Assembly: GCA_945888595.1 (NCBI GenBank)
Contig: CAMDAO010000005.1
Coordinates: forward strand, 1-55,863
Length of the DNA: 55,863 bases
Reading direction: 5' to 3'
Source: Chryseobacterium gleum
GTDB taxonomy: Bacteria > Bacteroidota > Bacteroidia > Flavobacteriales_D > Crocinitomicaceae
Both the position numbers and the translations under genes were made by a program. The notes beneath the pieces are model-generated. The model worked only from the letters and a program-made list of their open reading frames with translations, had not been told where the DNA came from and searched no databases. Of this stretch, positions 18,010-27,719 are shown in pieces (within the stretch, counting starts at the first letter, position 1; every line of letters begins with the position of its first letter).

Positions 18010-19854
18010 TTATTCCACCGTCACTGATTTTGCTAAATTCCGGGGTTGATCGACATTGCAATTTCTCATAACGGCAATGTGATACGAAAGTAATTGCAAT
18101 GGAATAGTAGCCAACAAAGGAACCAAATGATCATCTGTGTCTGGTATTTCAATCACATGATCCGCTAATTCTTTTACTTGTGTGTCTCCTTCTGTAACAA
18201 TAGCAACTATTTTCCCTTTTCGAGCTTTCACTTCTTGAATGTTACTCACTACTTTTTCATACGAAGTACCTTTTGTAGCGATAACAAATACAGGCATCTC
18301 TTCGTCAATCAAAGCGATAGGTCCATGTTTCATTTCTGCCGCAGGATATCCTTCAGCATGTATATATGAAATTTCTTTTAGTTTCAATGCCCCTTCCAAA
18401 GCAACTGGAAATGAACTACCTCTCCCTAAGTAAAGCGCATTTGGCGCATCTTTATAGATCGCTGCTATTTCTTCAATAAGTTTATTTTTCTCTAAAATTT
18501 GTTGAACTTTATTTGGAATTTCTTCCAATTCTGTTAAAAGTGCGTGAAATTTAGATTCACTAATCGTTCCTTTTTTATGCGCTAAAGAAAGAGCCATTAA
18601 TGTTAAAACCGTCACTTGAGCCGTAAAAGCTTTTGTTGAAGCAACACCAATTTCTGGTCCCGCATGTGTGTATGAACCTGCATCTGTGATACGAGAAATC
18701 GAAGACCCTACTACGTTACAAATACCAAGAATTGTTGCCCCTTTTGATTTTGCTAATTCAAGAGCAGCCATCGTATCCGCTGTTTCACCTGATTGAGAAA
18801 CGGCAAGAACGATGTCATTTTCGTTGATAATAGGATTTCTGTATCTAAATTCACTAGCGTACTCCACCTCAACATTGATTCTTGCTAGATCTTCTATTAA
18901 GTATTCACCGACTAAACATGCATGCCAAGATGTTCCACAAGCAATCATAATAATTCGGGGAGCATTTATTATTTTATTTTCATACTCTTTAAGACCACCT
19001 AAAGAAACCCATCCCTCACTTGAATTTAATCGACCTCTGAAGCAATCAGTAATTGACCTAGGTTGCTCAAATATTTCCTTTAACATGAAATGCTCGTAAC
19101 CTCCTTTTTCAAGTGCTTCCAAATGCATTTCCAATTTCTGAACATAAGGCGTTATTTCTTGATTACTAATATTGAATATTTTCAACCCTTCCACCAAGTC
19201 GACAACAGCTATTTCTTCATCTTCTAAGTAAACCACTTTGTTTGTATATTCAATAATAGGCGTTGCATCAGAAGCAAGAAAGAAATCTCCATCTTTTCCA
19301 ATTCCAACCACAAGCGGACTACTTTTACGAGCAGCAACCAATTGATTTGGATAATCTTCAGATAAAACGACAATAGCATATGCTCCTACAACACTGTGAA
19401 GTGATAATCTGACAGCTTCCGATAAAGAAACCTTTTCATTTTTTTGAATGTCATCAATTAAATGAACCAACACTTCGGTATCTGTATCACTTTTGAAAAC
19501 ATAACCACGAGAGATAAGTTCTTTCCGTAAAGACCCATAATTCTCTATAATTCCATTGTGAATTAATGTTATTTTCCCATCTGTAGAAGAATGTGGATGT
19601 GCATTAATATCATTTGGTGGACCATGCGTAGCCCAACGAGTATGGCCAATTCCCGAATTCCCTTTAATGTTTTTTCCTGCTGCAAATTCTTCTAATTTGA
19701 CAACCTTCCCTTGACGTTTATAGAGATTTATCTTCCCATTGTTTAACAATGAAATTCCAGAGCTATCATATCCTCTATATTCTAATCGCTTCAATCCTTT
19801 AATAATTATAGGATAAGCTTCTTTTTTACCAATGTAAGCAACAATTCCACACAT
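18010..19854 (-). CDS. glmS: Glutamine-fructose-6-phosphate aminotransferase (isomerising)
   Basis: The product has 614 residues, full length. It makes glucosamine-6-phosphate for peptidoglycan and lipopolysaccharide. After Met removal the N-terminal nucleophile is Cys2 (MCGIVAYIG). The glutaminase domain shows RWATHGPPN and HNGIIENY. The two SIS sugar-isomerase domains follow, with CGTSWHAC, SQSGETADT and EGALKLKEISYIHAEGY, and the C-terminus ends NLAKSVTVE. It is the last gene of an operon with the starch-synthase-like gene and the DUF4270 gene, starting three bases after the DUF4270 stop. Confidence 0.97.
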   Translation of the reverse strand: MCGIVAYIGKKEAYPIIIKGLKRLEYRGYDSSGISLLNNGKINLYKRQGKVVKLEEFAAGKNIKGNSGIGHTRWATHGPPNDINAHPHSSTDGKITLIHNGIIENYGSLRKELISRGYVFKSDTDTEVLVHLIDDIQKNEKVSLSEAVRLSLHSVVGAYAIVVLSEDYPNQLVAARKSSPLVVGIGKDGDFFLASDATPIIEYTNKVVYLEDEEIAVVDLVEGLKIFNISNQEITPYVQKLEMHLEALEKGGYEHFMLKEIFEQPRSITDCFRGRLNSSEGWVSLGGLKEYENKIINAPRIIMIACGTSWHACLVGEYLIEDLARINVEVEYASEFRYRNPIINENDIVLAVSQSGETADTMAALELAKSKGATILGICNVVGSSISRITDAGSYTHAGPEIGVASTKAFTAQVTVLTLMALSLAHKKGTISESKFHALLTELEEIPNKVQQILEKNKLIEEIAAIYKDAPNALYLGRGSSFPVALEGALKLKEISYIHAEGYPAAEMKHGPIALIDEEMPVFVIATKGTSYEKVVSNIQEVKARKGKIVAIVTEGDTQVKELADHVIEIPDTDDHLVPLLATIPLQLLSYHIAVMRNCNVDQPRNLAKSVTVE

Positions 19855-19857
19855 ATA

Positions 19858-21192
19858 TTAAAACTGGGTATATTTTAGCGTTAATTTTGGTTTGTTTTTG
19901 TTAATAGTATTTGAGCCGTTAAATATAATGCGATTTAACGAACTATTAAACTTATCTGGCGTAATAAAAATTTCGGTACCCTCGATGAGTGCTTGCAATG
20001 CCATGCCGTCGACAGGAATTGCAAATCTTTCATTGCTTGCTATTCCTTGCGCATATGCTCTTAAGTCTACAATAAATTCTTTATTGATTGCATCATAAAT
20101 GCCCGTACCAATGCTATACAGTTTTGATTTTCCTCCAATAAATCGAGTGGAAATAGTTACCACATCACCAGGAGCATATTTTTTACCTGTTTGATATTCT
20201 ACAGGTAGTTTTAATTGTGCTTCATGAATAATGATCTTTTTTGGAAGATTTGCTAAACCAGGAAGCTTAATTGAAGCTCTACTTTTTAAGGCTTGCGCGT
20301 AAAATAAACTTTGATTGCCTATTAAACTGCTAGGATTTTCAATTTCAACTTTATTATATTTTGCGCAAGAAGAATTTAAGACAAAATCATATTTTTTCTT
20401 TTCTCCAGCCTGTTTATAGTAAATAGTTAATTTTGATAAAGGAATTTCCAAATTAAAATATAAAACTCCTCCAGAACCTGCGCTTTGATAACCATTATTT
20501 ACTCCCACATACAGACCTTTGAAAAAGTTTAAAAAATTGTCATTTGAAGAAAACGTTGTTGGATTATTTGAAGCTTCTTCAATAAGTTTTCTTGCTAAGT
20601 TCGTGTCTAAATAAATTCGCATTTGAGCAGGAACATGTGTGGTATCAATGACCGTTTTTGTATAGGGGTCAGGCACAATATTTTTGTGGTTTGGATCAAC
20701 CAAATTTTTATACGAGGTTGTTTTATTCGTAAAAGAATAATACGTTGAATTTATTCCTAAACTATCTGTTAATTGGTATACTTCTACAGTTTGTGTCGAT
20801 AAATCTCCGTAAAAACCATTGTCTAAATATTCCAATCCAAGAACAAACGAATCAATGGCAATGGTGCTAATATCGCCAAAAGAAGGATTCACGCTTGGCA
20901 ATCTTAATTGTGTATAAAAACCAGCCTTGCAAAGCCCGAATTTTGGATCATTATATGAACCTAACAAACCTGCAGTCGCATTACTTGTGATAACAGAGTC
21001 TTCAAACATCATGGAAGTTTCTATGGAAAATGTGTCTATTTGAATTGAATTTAGTAACTCATTTTTATCTATAGATCTGGCTCCCAGCGACGTGACGTTT
21101 TTCTTACACGAGGTAAAAAATAAAATGGTAAACATAAAAGTAGCGGATAGTCTGAAAACTACCCGCCACGTATAAAGATTGTTATTCGTCAT
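19858..21192 (-). CDS. DUF4270 family lipoprotein
   Basis: The product has 444 residues. I start at the ATG at 21192, two bases past the stop of the preceding gene, rather than 12 codons upstream inside it. The hydrophobic N-terminus ends in a lipobox (LFFTSC), so it should be a membrane-anchored exported lipoprotein. The body is beta-rich, with LGSYNDPKFG near the N-terminus and a C-terminal NRIIFNGSN...PKLTLKYTQF pattern typical of DUF4270. Function is unknown. Its constant position between a starch-synthase-like gene and glmS in Flavobacteriales suggests a link to sugar or envelope metabolism, which is inference. Confidence 0.85.
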   Translation of the reverse strand: MTNNNLYTWRVVFRLSATFMFTILFFTSCKKNVTSLGARSIDKNELLNSIQIDTFSIETSMMFEDSVITSNATAGLLGSYNDPKFGLCKAGFYTQLRLPSVNPSFGDISTIAIDSFVLGLEYLDNGFYGDLSTQTVEVYQLTDSLGINSTYYSFTNKTTSYKNLVDPNHKNIVPDPYTKTVIDTTHVPAQMRIYLDTNLARKLIEEASNNPTTFSSNDNFLNFFKGLYVGVNNGYQSAGSGGVLYFNLEIPLSKLTIYYKQAGEKKKYDFVLNSSCAKYNKVEIENPSSLIGNQSLFYAQALKSRASIKLPGLANLPKKIIIHEAQLKLPVEYQTGKKYAPGDVVTISTRFIGGKSKLYSIGTGIYDAINKEFIVDLRAYAQGIASNERFAIPVDGMALQALIEGTEIFITPDKFNSSLNRIIFNGSNTINKNKPKLTLKYTQF

Positions 21193-21193
21193 A

Positions 21194-22015
21194 TTATATG
21201 AGTACTTCTTCTTCAATAACTTTATCAAAAAATTCTGACATTACTTTGTTTTGATACTCTTCAGCTACATAATCTTGTTTTAGACATGTTGCTTCATCAA
21301 ATGTTTTTCTCAGCGCAGGGCTTAAATTTTCACTTGCAACGTTAATACCGTCAGAATATTGCACCATTACTTTTGTAATGTTTTCAATACTAGTGTCTCT
21401 TAATTTCTCAGTTAACTCATCATCGAAGCCGTCAAACTTTAGTTTATCTGCAAATCTAACATCCCAATTTTTAGTAAAGGATTCATTATATAAGCTATAA
21501 ACCACCTTTGTATCTGCAAAATGTGGGTCTTTTGAATATAGTTTTTTTAGGTATATTGGCATCAACATAGTCATCCATCCATGACAATGAATAACGTCTG
21601 GTTGCCATCCTAATTTTTTAACTGTTTCCAAAACACCTCTACAGAAAAACATGGATCGTTCGTCATTGTCGTCGAAATATTCGCCGTTATCATCAGTAAC
21701 GTTATTTTTCCGCTTAAAATATTCATCGTTGTCTATGAAATAAATTTGCATTCTTGCAGCAGAAATGGACGCCACTTTAATAATTAACGGATGATCTGTA
21801 TCATCAATTATTAAATTCATCCCGGAAAGTCTAATTACTTCATGCAATTGATGTCGACGTTCATTGATTGTCCCATACTTAGGAGTGAAAACACGGATCT
21901 CTTTTCCAGCTTCTTGAATTCCTTGGGGAAGCTTCCTTGCAATAGTTGCAATTTCAGATTTTGGAAGGAAAGGTGAAATTTCCTGCGACATAAAAAGGAT
22001 TCTCTTTTTTTCCAT
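21194..22015 (-). CDS. Glycogen/starch synthase catalytic-domain (GT5) protein, short form
   Basis: The product has 273 residues from the ATG at 22015; an upstream alternative adds 13 unlikely residues. It matches the N-terminal half of bacterial glycogen synthase: FMSQEISPFLPKSEIATIARKL at the start resembles the ADP-glucose-binding S-x-x-K region but with altered residues, and DVIHCHGWMTMLMPIYLKK near 140-158 is the conserved His-rich segment. The C-terminal nucleotide-sugar-binding half is entirely absent. Proteins of this size recur in Flavobacteriales at this locus, so it is probably a stable short family rather than a broken gene; true glycogen synthase activity is doubtful. It heads the operon with DUF4270 and glmS. 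Confidence 0.82.
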   Translation of the reverse strand: MEKKRILFMSQEISPFLPKSEIATIARKLPQGIQEAGKEIRVFTPKYGTINERRHQLHEVIRLSGMNLIIDDTDHPLIIKVASISAARMQIYFIDNDEYFKRKNNVTDDNGEYFDDNDERSMFFCRGVLETVKKLGWQPDVIHCHGWMTMLMPIYLKKLYSKDPHFADTKVVYSLYNESFTKNWDVRFADKLKFDGFDDELTEKLRDTSIENITKVMVQYSDGINVASENLSPALRKTFDEATCLKQDYVAEEYQNKVMSEFFDKVIEEEVLI

Positions 22016-22043
22016 GAAAAAATTAGATTGGTAAAATTCAGTA

Positions 22044-22074
22044 CAAAAATACATAAAAAAAAGCGGAACTTCAA
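22044..22074 (-). promoter_or_regulatory. Promoter of the starch-synthase-like/DUF4270/glmS operon
   Basis: On the minus strand a TTG (22074-22072) is followed after 20 bases by TATTTTTG (22051-22044), fitting the Bacteroidota consensus of a -33 TTG and a -7 TAnnTTTG. The start codon follows 28 bases later. Confidence 0.6.
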
Positions 22075-22084
22075 CAAAAAGGAA

Positions 22085-22092
22085 TAGATTTG
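22085..22092 (+). promoter_or_regulatory. Possible -7 box for panC
   Basis: TAGATTTG fits the TAnnTTTG pattern and lies 31 bases before the panC start. I see no TTG at the expected -33 distance, so this is tentative. Confidence 0.35.
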
Positions 22093-22123
22093 TCGGTCAC
22101 AAGATTTAATTCAACAGTTAGAA

Positions 22124-22969
22124 GTGAAAGTTTATAGCAAAATTTCAGCATTACAGGAGGATATAGCCTACCTAAAATCTGAAGGAAAAACGATTGGGTT
22201 TGTCCCTACCATGGGGGCTCTGCATTATGGACATATATCCTTAGTGTCTTCTGCTATAAGCCAATGCGATATTACGGTTGTGAGTATTTTTGTTAATCCA
22301 ACTCAATTTAATAATGTGGATGACTTAAGTAATTACCCGCGCAAGTTAGAGGCAGATATTTACTTGCTGTCAGAAATCGATTGCGACATTGTTTTCGCTC
22401 CTGAAGTGGTAGAAATGTATCCAGAAAAAAGTGTGGCTGTAGATCTAGATTTAGATTTAGGGATTTTAGCTAAAGTTATGGAAGGAAAATTTCGGCCAGG
22501 GCATTTTAGGGGCGTGGTAAATATTGTTTCTCGACTCTTTGAATGTGTAAAACCGGATAAAGCATTTTTTGGATTAAAAGATTTTCAGCAGGTGTCTGTT
22601 ATTCGATACATGACAAATTACTTTCATTTACCGGTTGAAATAATTGCTTGTCCAACATTACGCGAATTATCTGGCTTAGCGATGAGCAGCAGAAACACAC
22701 GTTTGTCTCTCAGCCAAAAAGAGGATGCGCTTATTATTTATAAGTCACTCATATTAGCTAAAGAATTAGCAACAACAAATAGCCCAAATTCAGTAAAAAA
22801 TAAAATTAGAGATTTTTTTCAAAAGGGTAATTTAGTGCTCGAATATTTTGAAATTGTAAATCCCGTGACCCTTGAATCATTGGAAGGGGATTGGGTTTCT
22901 GGAGCTACGGCATGCATTGTGGCATATTGTGGGGAGGTTCGTTTAATCGATAATATGGAACTGATTTAA
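22124..22969 (+). CDS. panC: Pantoate-beta-alanine ligase (pantothenate synthetase)
   Basis: The product has 281 residues. It joins pantoate and beta-alanine using ATP, the last step of pantothenate synthesis. The class I nucleotide-binding HxGH motif is H34-Y-G-H37 in PTMGALHYGH. Other family motifs are SIFVNPTQF, KVMEGKFRPGHFRGV, FGLKDFQQV and the KMSKS-like SSRNTRLS. The start is GTG at 22124: an in-frame stop lies upstream without any ATG between, and the resulting MKVY start fits the family. It diverges from the starch-synthase-like operon. panD, often next to it in relatives, is 21 kb away here. Confidence 0.95.
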   Translation: MKVYSKISALQEDIAYLKSEGKTIGFVPTMGALHYGHISLVSSAISQCDITVVSIFVNPTQFNNVDDLSNYPRKLEADIYLLSEIDCDIVFAPEVVEMYPEKSVAVDLDLDLGILAKVMEGKFRPGHFRGVVNIVSRLFECVKPDKAFFGLKDFQQVSVIRYMTNYFHLPVEIIACPTLRELSGLAMSSRNTRLSLSQKEDALIIYKSLILAKELATTNSPNSVKNKIRDFFQKGNLVLEYFEIVNPVTLESLEGDWVSGATACIVAYCGEVRLIDNMELI

Positions 22970-23075
22970 AAAGTATATAAACCAGAACACAAAGAATCGC
23001 AGCCCTTGAAACATAGATCATTTTTGCGTAAACAGCAAAACCAATAACACGTTATTAGGATAATAAAAAATAAAG

Positions 23076-23105
23076 TTGTAATATTGATTCCGTAAAGTAT
23101 ATTTG
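23076..23105 (+). promoter_or_regulatory. Bacteroidota-type promoter of the 23.1-kb T9SS protein gene
   Basis: A TTG at 23076-23078, a 19-base spacer, then TATATTTG at 23098-23105 match the phylum consensus closely. The ATG follows 20 bases later. Confidence 0.7.
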
Positions 23106-23124
23106 CTATTAAACTATAAAAACT

Positions 23125-25695
23125 ATGAAAACATTTACCTTATTTTTATCGGGATTCTTTCTTTCTGCAGGGGTTTTTTCTCAAGCAATCTCGCCAGCAG
23201 ATCAGACTATTCCGACTGTAATTACCTGTACAGATTTCCACATTACAAAACCTTTAACAGAATTAGCCAAAGAACATCCTTTTAAGTTCAAAAAAGATAA
23301 AGACAAAGAAGAGGGTGATGATAGAAGTCTTCGACCAGCTCAAACTTTTGTTTATTCGCCTGCAGATGGGCCTCAATATGGGGAAGATCCATCGGTAAGA
23401 CAAACGGAAATGGGAACTCGTACTTTAGCGAATAAAGCACCTATTAAAAACTGGCAAGGACAAACTTCTAACTACAGACCTTCCGATCCTTCAGGTGCTG
23501 CAGGGCCAAATCATTATGTTCAATGTATAAATTCTTCCCCGGTTAAAGTTTTTAATAAATCTACGGGAGCAAATATGTTAACAGTTAATTTAGGAACACT
23601 TTGGACTCCAGACGTAGCAAACGAGGGTGATCCTATCGTCATGTATGATCGATATGCAGACAGATGGTTTATAGCGCAATTTGGTTCTCCAGCTAAAGTT
23701 TACATTGCGATTTCTACAACGAATGATCCAACAGGATCTTATTATACATATACTTTTACATCTTCTCAGTTTCCAGATTATCTTAAATTTTCAATCTGGG
23801 CTGATGGCTATTACATGACTTCAAATCAAGGCGGTAGAATGTATTGCTTCGAAAGAGATCAAATGTTACTTGGAAATTTATCTTCAAGAGCAGTAACAGC
23901 AACATTCTCAACAGGCTCAACAAGTGGTTTTTATTGCCCTTTATCTGCTGATGCAGATGGTGGTTTACCAACCGTGGGGACACCATGTCCTTTCTTTGCT
24001 TACTCAGAAAATGCGTGGGGAGGTGGCGCTATCGATGGGGTGAAAATTTGGAATATGGCAGTTACTTGGGGAGCTACTCCCACTGCAGTAATTACGGCTC
24101 AACCAACAATTGTTACTTCCGCTTTTGACGCTTCATACAATTCAAGTTGGAATGATGTTTCTCAGCAAGGAACCACTGGTAAACTAGATGGTATTGGAGG
24201 TGTTGCAACGTATAGAGCGCAGTATAGAAAGTGGACAGGATATAATACGGTTCTTTTAAATTGGGGTGTAAAAATAAGTAGTACTCAAAGAAGTATTCGT
24301 TGGGTAGAACTAAGACAAACAGGCGGTACATGGGCTTTATATCAAGAAGGGACCTATACGCCAGATATTCATACGCGTTGGATTGGCTCCATTGCAATGG
24401 ATGATAATGGAAGTATTGGTATGGCTTATAATAAATCAAGCAGTAGCATGTATCCAAGTATTGGCTATACTGGAAGGTTAGCAACTGATCCTCTTGGTCA
24501 AATGACGTTTGCTGAAACTATGGCGATCACAGGAACTGGCTCAGAAACATCTGCTAATAGATATGGTGATTATTCTCACTTATCTTTAGATCCTGATGGA
24601 TTGACATTTTGGCATACTGCTGAATACACAACAACTTCTGCAACAACAACAAGAGTCTTTTCGTTTCAATTAGCTACCACAACAAACGCAGTAGTTGCAG
24701 TTGCATCGAATGATGCAGACAATGTAATTTGTGCTGGGCAAAGCGTAACATTTACAGCTACGCCAACAAATGGAGGAACGGCTCCTACGTACGATTGGTG
24801 TGTTAATGGAGTAAGCACTGGTGTTACTACAGTAACATATACCACTTCTACTTTAGCTGCAGGTTCTGTTGTAACATGTGTGATGACATCAAATTTACCT
24901 GGAGTTGTTGGAAGTCCATATACTTCACCAGCAATTACCATCACATATAGTGCAGCTCCTGCCATTTCTATTGCCGCTGCGAGCACAACAATTTGCGCAG
25001 GAACAACAGGTACACTTACTGCTACTATTACAAGTGGTGGAACTTCTCCAACCTATCAATGGAAAGTAAATGATGTAAATGTTGGAACAAGTTCACCAAC
25101 CTACGCAAGTTCCACATTTGTTACTGGAGATGTGGTTAAGTGTGTTTATACATCTACATGTGGTACATCGTCAACAATCACCTCATCATCGGTTACTATG
25201 ACCGTAGTCGCTCTTCCTGCAACGCCAACAATTACTAATTCTGGAACTCTATTTACATCTAGTTCAGCAACAGGAAATCAATGGTACTTGAATGGCTTAG
25301 CAATAATCGGAGCTACGGGACAGACCTATACTGCAACGGCAAATGGTAATTACACAGTTGTCGTTTCTTCTGGAGCATGTAATTCTGCAACTTCTGCGAT
25401 TTCTACGATGACTGGGTTGGGTATTAATGAAGTTACAAATATTGGTACTCATTTTTATATCTATCCAAATCCAAGCAATGGATATTTTAATTTAGTTTTC
25501 ACTTCAACAGACTTAATGGAATATACAGTGAGATTAAGAAATGAATTAGGGCAAATTGTCTTTGAAGAAAAATTAGAAAAATTCGACGGAACATATACTA
25601 AATCATTTGACGTTACAACATACGGAAAAGGTCAATATTTCTTAACAATGACCAATGCCAAAAATGAGAAATTTGAAAAAGTAATTGTTTTCTAA
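23125..25695 (+). CDS. Secreted protein with Ig-like domains and T9SS type A sorting signal
   Basis: The product has 856 residues. A Sec signal peptide at residues 1-20 ends VFSQA. Residues 90-510 look like a beta-propeller-type domain with repeated Trp/Gly/Asp-rich strands (GAAGPNHYVQCINSS, MYDRYADRWFIAQF, YGDYSHLSLDPDGLTFWHTAEY). Two or three Ig-like repeats follow (IVICAGQSVTF-like strands, about 530-740). The last 80 residues are a type IX secretion sorting domain (IYPNPSNGYFNL, ending FEKVIVF). It should be exported across the outer membrane and attached or released. Enzyme activity cannot be inferred. It has a good promoter and its own terminator. Confidence 0.85.
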   Translation: MKTFTLFLSGFFLSAGVFSQAISPADQTIPTVITCTDFHITKPLTELAKEHPFKFKKDKDKEEGDDRSLRPAQTFVYSPADGPQYGEDPSVRQTEMGTRTLANKAPIKNWQGQTSNYRPSDPSGAAGPNHYVQCINSSPVKVFNKSTGANMLTVNLGTLWTPDVANEGDPIVMYDRYADRWFIAQFGSPAKVYIAISTTNDPTGSYYTYTFTSSQFPDYLKFSIWADGYYMTSNQGGRMYCFERDQMLLGNLSSRAVTATFSTGSTSGFYCPLSADADGGLPTVGTPCPFFAYSENAWGGGAIDGVKIWNMAVTWGATPTAVITAQPTIVTSAFDASYNSSWNDVSQQGTTGKLDGIGGVATYRAQYRKWTGYNTVLLNWGVKISSTQRSIRWVELRQTGGTWALYQEGTYTPDIHTRWIGSIAMDDNGSIGMAYNKSSSSMYPSIGYTGRLATDPLGQMTFAETMAITGTGSETSANRYGDYSHLSLDPDGLTFWHTAEYTTTSATTTRVFSFQLATTTNAVVAVASNDADNVICAGQSVTFTATPTNGGTAPTYDWCVNGVSTGVTTVTYTTSTLAAGSVVTCVMTSNLPGVVGSPYTSPAITITYSAAPAISIAAASTTICAGTTGTLTATITSGGTSPTYQWKVNDVNVGTSSPTYASSTFVTGDVVKCVYTSTCGTSSTITSSSVTMTVVALPATPTITNSGTLFTSSSATGNQWYLNGLAIIGATGQTYTATANGNYTVVVSSGACNSATSAISTMTGLGINEVTNIGTHFYIYPNPSNGYFNLVFTSTDLMEYTVRLRNELGQIVFEEKLEKFDGTYTKSFDVTTYGKGQYFLTMTNAKNEKFEKVIVF

Positions 25696-25726
25696 ACAAT
25701 TGAAAAAAGAGATGTTAAAACTTTTA

Positions 25727-26088
<362 letters not shown>

Positions 26089-26108
26089 TTACCTCATCAT
26101 GAAACTAA

Positions 26109-26145
26109 AAGAAGCTTTGAAAGTTTTTTCGAAGCTTTTTTTTTG
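26109..26145 (+). terminator. Weak hairpin with T-run after the hppD remnant
   Basis: AAGCTT-containing arms (around 26113-26118 and 26132-26137) are separated by about 13 bases and followed by a run of T. It may be the original hppD terminator, left behind before the desaturase gene. Confidence 0.45.
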
Positions 26146-26159
26146 TAAATTTGTAAAAC

Positions 26160-27242
26160 ATGAGAGCTATAAGATTCACAAATGAGGAAAAAAGTCAAGA
26201 GACTTTTGCTTCGGCATTGAAAAAAAATGTCAATAATTATTTCAAGGAAAAAAATATCGCAACAACAGCAAATTTCGCTATGAAATTCAAAACAGTTGTT
26301 ATGATGTCCTTGTATATTATACCTTTTATTTTAATCTTAACTACTGATACTTCTGTATGGTTAGCACTTCTTTATTCCGTGATAATGGGCGTGGGTGTTG
26401 CTGGAATAGGAATGGGAGTAATGCACGATGCCGTGCATGGATCTTATTCCAAAAAAACATGGGTGAATAATTTGCTAGGTGGAAGTTTGTATTTGTTGGG
26501 GAGTAATGTTCTTAATTGGAAAATTCAGCACAATGTGCTGCATCACACCTACACAAACATTAATGAATATGATGAAGATATTGGCTCAAAAGGACCTCTT
26601 CGTTTAGCTGATCAAGGTGTATTAAAAGCCATTCATAAATATCAATACATTCATGCTTTTTTCTTTTATGGCTTGATGACTTTATTGAAAACGTACAATG
26701 ATTTTCCACAATTAGCAAAATACAATCGCCTTGGATTGATAAAAGGTCAAAATCTAAGTCCGAAAGTAGAATATGCTAAAATGATATTTAGAAAAGTCCT
26801 TTATGGTGTTTTAATCATCGGCTTGCCTATCTATTTTGCGGAATACTATTGGTGGCAAGTGTTGATAGGCTTTTTTATTATGCATTGGGTTGCTGGATTT
26901 ATTTTAGCCCTTATTTTTCAAATGGCACATGTTGTTGAGGGGGCAGAGCAGCCGATGTTAACCGCTGAAGGAAATATCGACAATGAATTTGCCGTTCATC
27001 AATTATTAACAACATCTGATTTTGCCAGAAATAATCGTTTCATCACATGGTTTGTGGGTGGGTTGAATTTTCAAATAGAACATCATTTATTTCCTAGCAT
27101 CTGTCATATTCACTATAAAAATCTTTCATACATAGTGGAAAAAACGGCTAAGGATTTCAATTTACCATACAACCTTAAGCCAACTTTTGGTGATGCTGTG
27201 CGTTCTCATGTAAAACGATTAAAAGAACTTGGAAGAGCATAA
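26160..27242 (+). CDS. Membrane fatty acid (acyl-CoA/front-end type) desaturase
   Basis: The product has 360 residues. The three di-iron histidine boxes are complete: HDAVH at 89-93, HNVLHH at 124-129 and QIEHH near 310, the last with the Gln typical of front-end desaturases. Four membrane helices fit between the boxes. No cytochrome b5 domain is fused. It should insert a double bond into fatty acyl chains of membrane lipids; substrate and position cannot be read. TAAATTTG at 26146-26153 ends only six bases before the ATG, so if it is the -7 box the mRNA would be nearly leaderless. queD follows 15 bases downstream and may be cotranscribed. Confidence 0.9.
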   Translation: MRAIRFTNEEKSQETFASALKKNVNNYFKEKNIATTANFAMKFKTVVMMSLYIIPFILILTTDTSVWLALLYSVIMGVGVAGIGMGVMHDAVHGSYSKKTWVNNLLGGSLYLLGSNVLNWKIQHNVLHHTYTNINEYDEDIGSKGPLRLADQGVLKAIHKYQYIHAFFFYGLMTLLKTYNDFPQLAKYNRLGLIKGQNLSPKVEYAKMIFRKVLYGVLIIGLPIYFAEYYWWQVLIGFFIMHWVAGFILALIFQMAHVVEGAEQPMLTAEGNIDNEFAVHQLLTTSDFARNNRFITWFVGGLNFQIEHHLFPSICHIHYKNLSYIVEKTAKDFNLPYNLKPTFGDAVRSHVKRLKELGRA

Positions 27243-27257
27243 TTGAAATAATACCTA

Positions 27258-27707
27258 ATGAAAAAAATACGCGTTACAAAAGTTTTTACATTTGACATGG
27301 CTCATGCTTTATTTGGATACGACGGGCCTTGTAAAAACATACATGGCCATACCTATAGGTTAAGTGTTACGTTGATAGGTGAGCAAATACTAGAAGAAAA
27401 TAATCCGAAAGAAGGAATGGTAATTGATTTTACAGATTTTAAAAGGATTGTAAAAGAAAATGTAATTGATGTTTTTGACCATACATTGGTCTTAAAAAAT
27501 GATACGCCTCACTCAAAAATCAAAGGCTTAAGCGATAATTTTGAAAGAATAATTTACTCTCCATATCAGCCTTCTTGTGAAAACTTATTGTTGGATATGT
27601 TAGACCGGATCCAAAATCATTTGCCTGGTCATGTTGAAATTAAAACTGTACGATTAGAAGAAACGCCAACTTCATACGCTGAATGGTTTAAAGAAGATAA
27701 TTTATAG
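27258..27707 (+). CDS. queD: 6-carboxy-5,6,7,8-tetrahydropterin synthase family protein
   Basis: The product has 149 residues. The zinc ligands are His16 (FDMAHAL) and His29/His31 (NIHGHTY), with the Cys25 expected of the QueD/PTPS fold and the substrate-binding Glu in RLEETPTSYAEW at the end. QueD makes 6-carboxytetrahydropterin for queuosine and other 7-deazaguanines; the related 6-pyruvoyl-tetrahydropterin synthases look alike. No other queuosine gene is in this window, so the call rests on the protein alone. It follows the desaturase in the same direction. Confidence 0.85.
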   Translation: MKKIRVTKVFTFDMAHALFGYDGPCKNIHGHTYRLSVTLIGEQILEENNPKEGMVIDFTDFKRIVKENVIDVFDHTLVLKNDTPHSKIKGLSDNFERIIYSPYQPSCENLLLDMLDRIQNHLPGHVEIKTVRLEETPTSYAEWFKEDNL

Positions 27708-27719
27708 TCTTTAAATAAT

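Noticed and set aside
21194-22015. Frameshifted or truncated glycogen synthase pseudogene
   Set aside because: The stop is immediately followed by the coupled DUF4270 start, the promoter is good, and similar short proteins occur in relatives at this locus.
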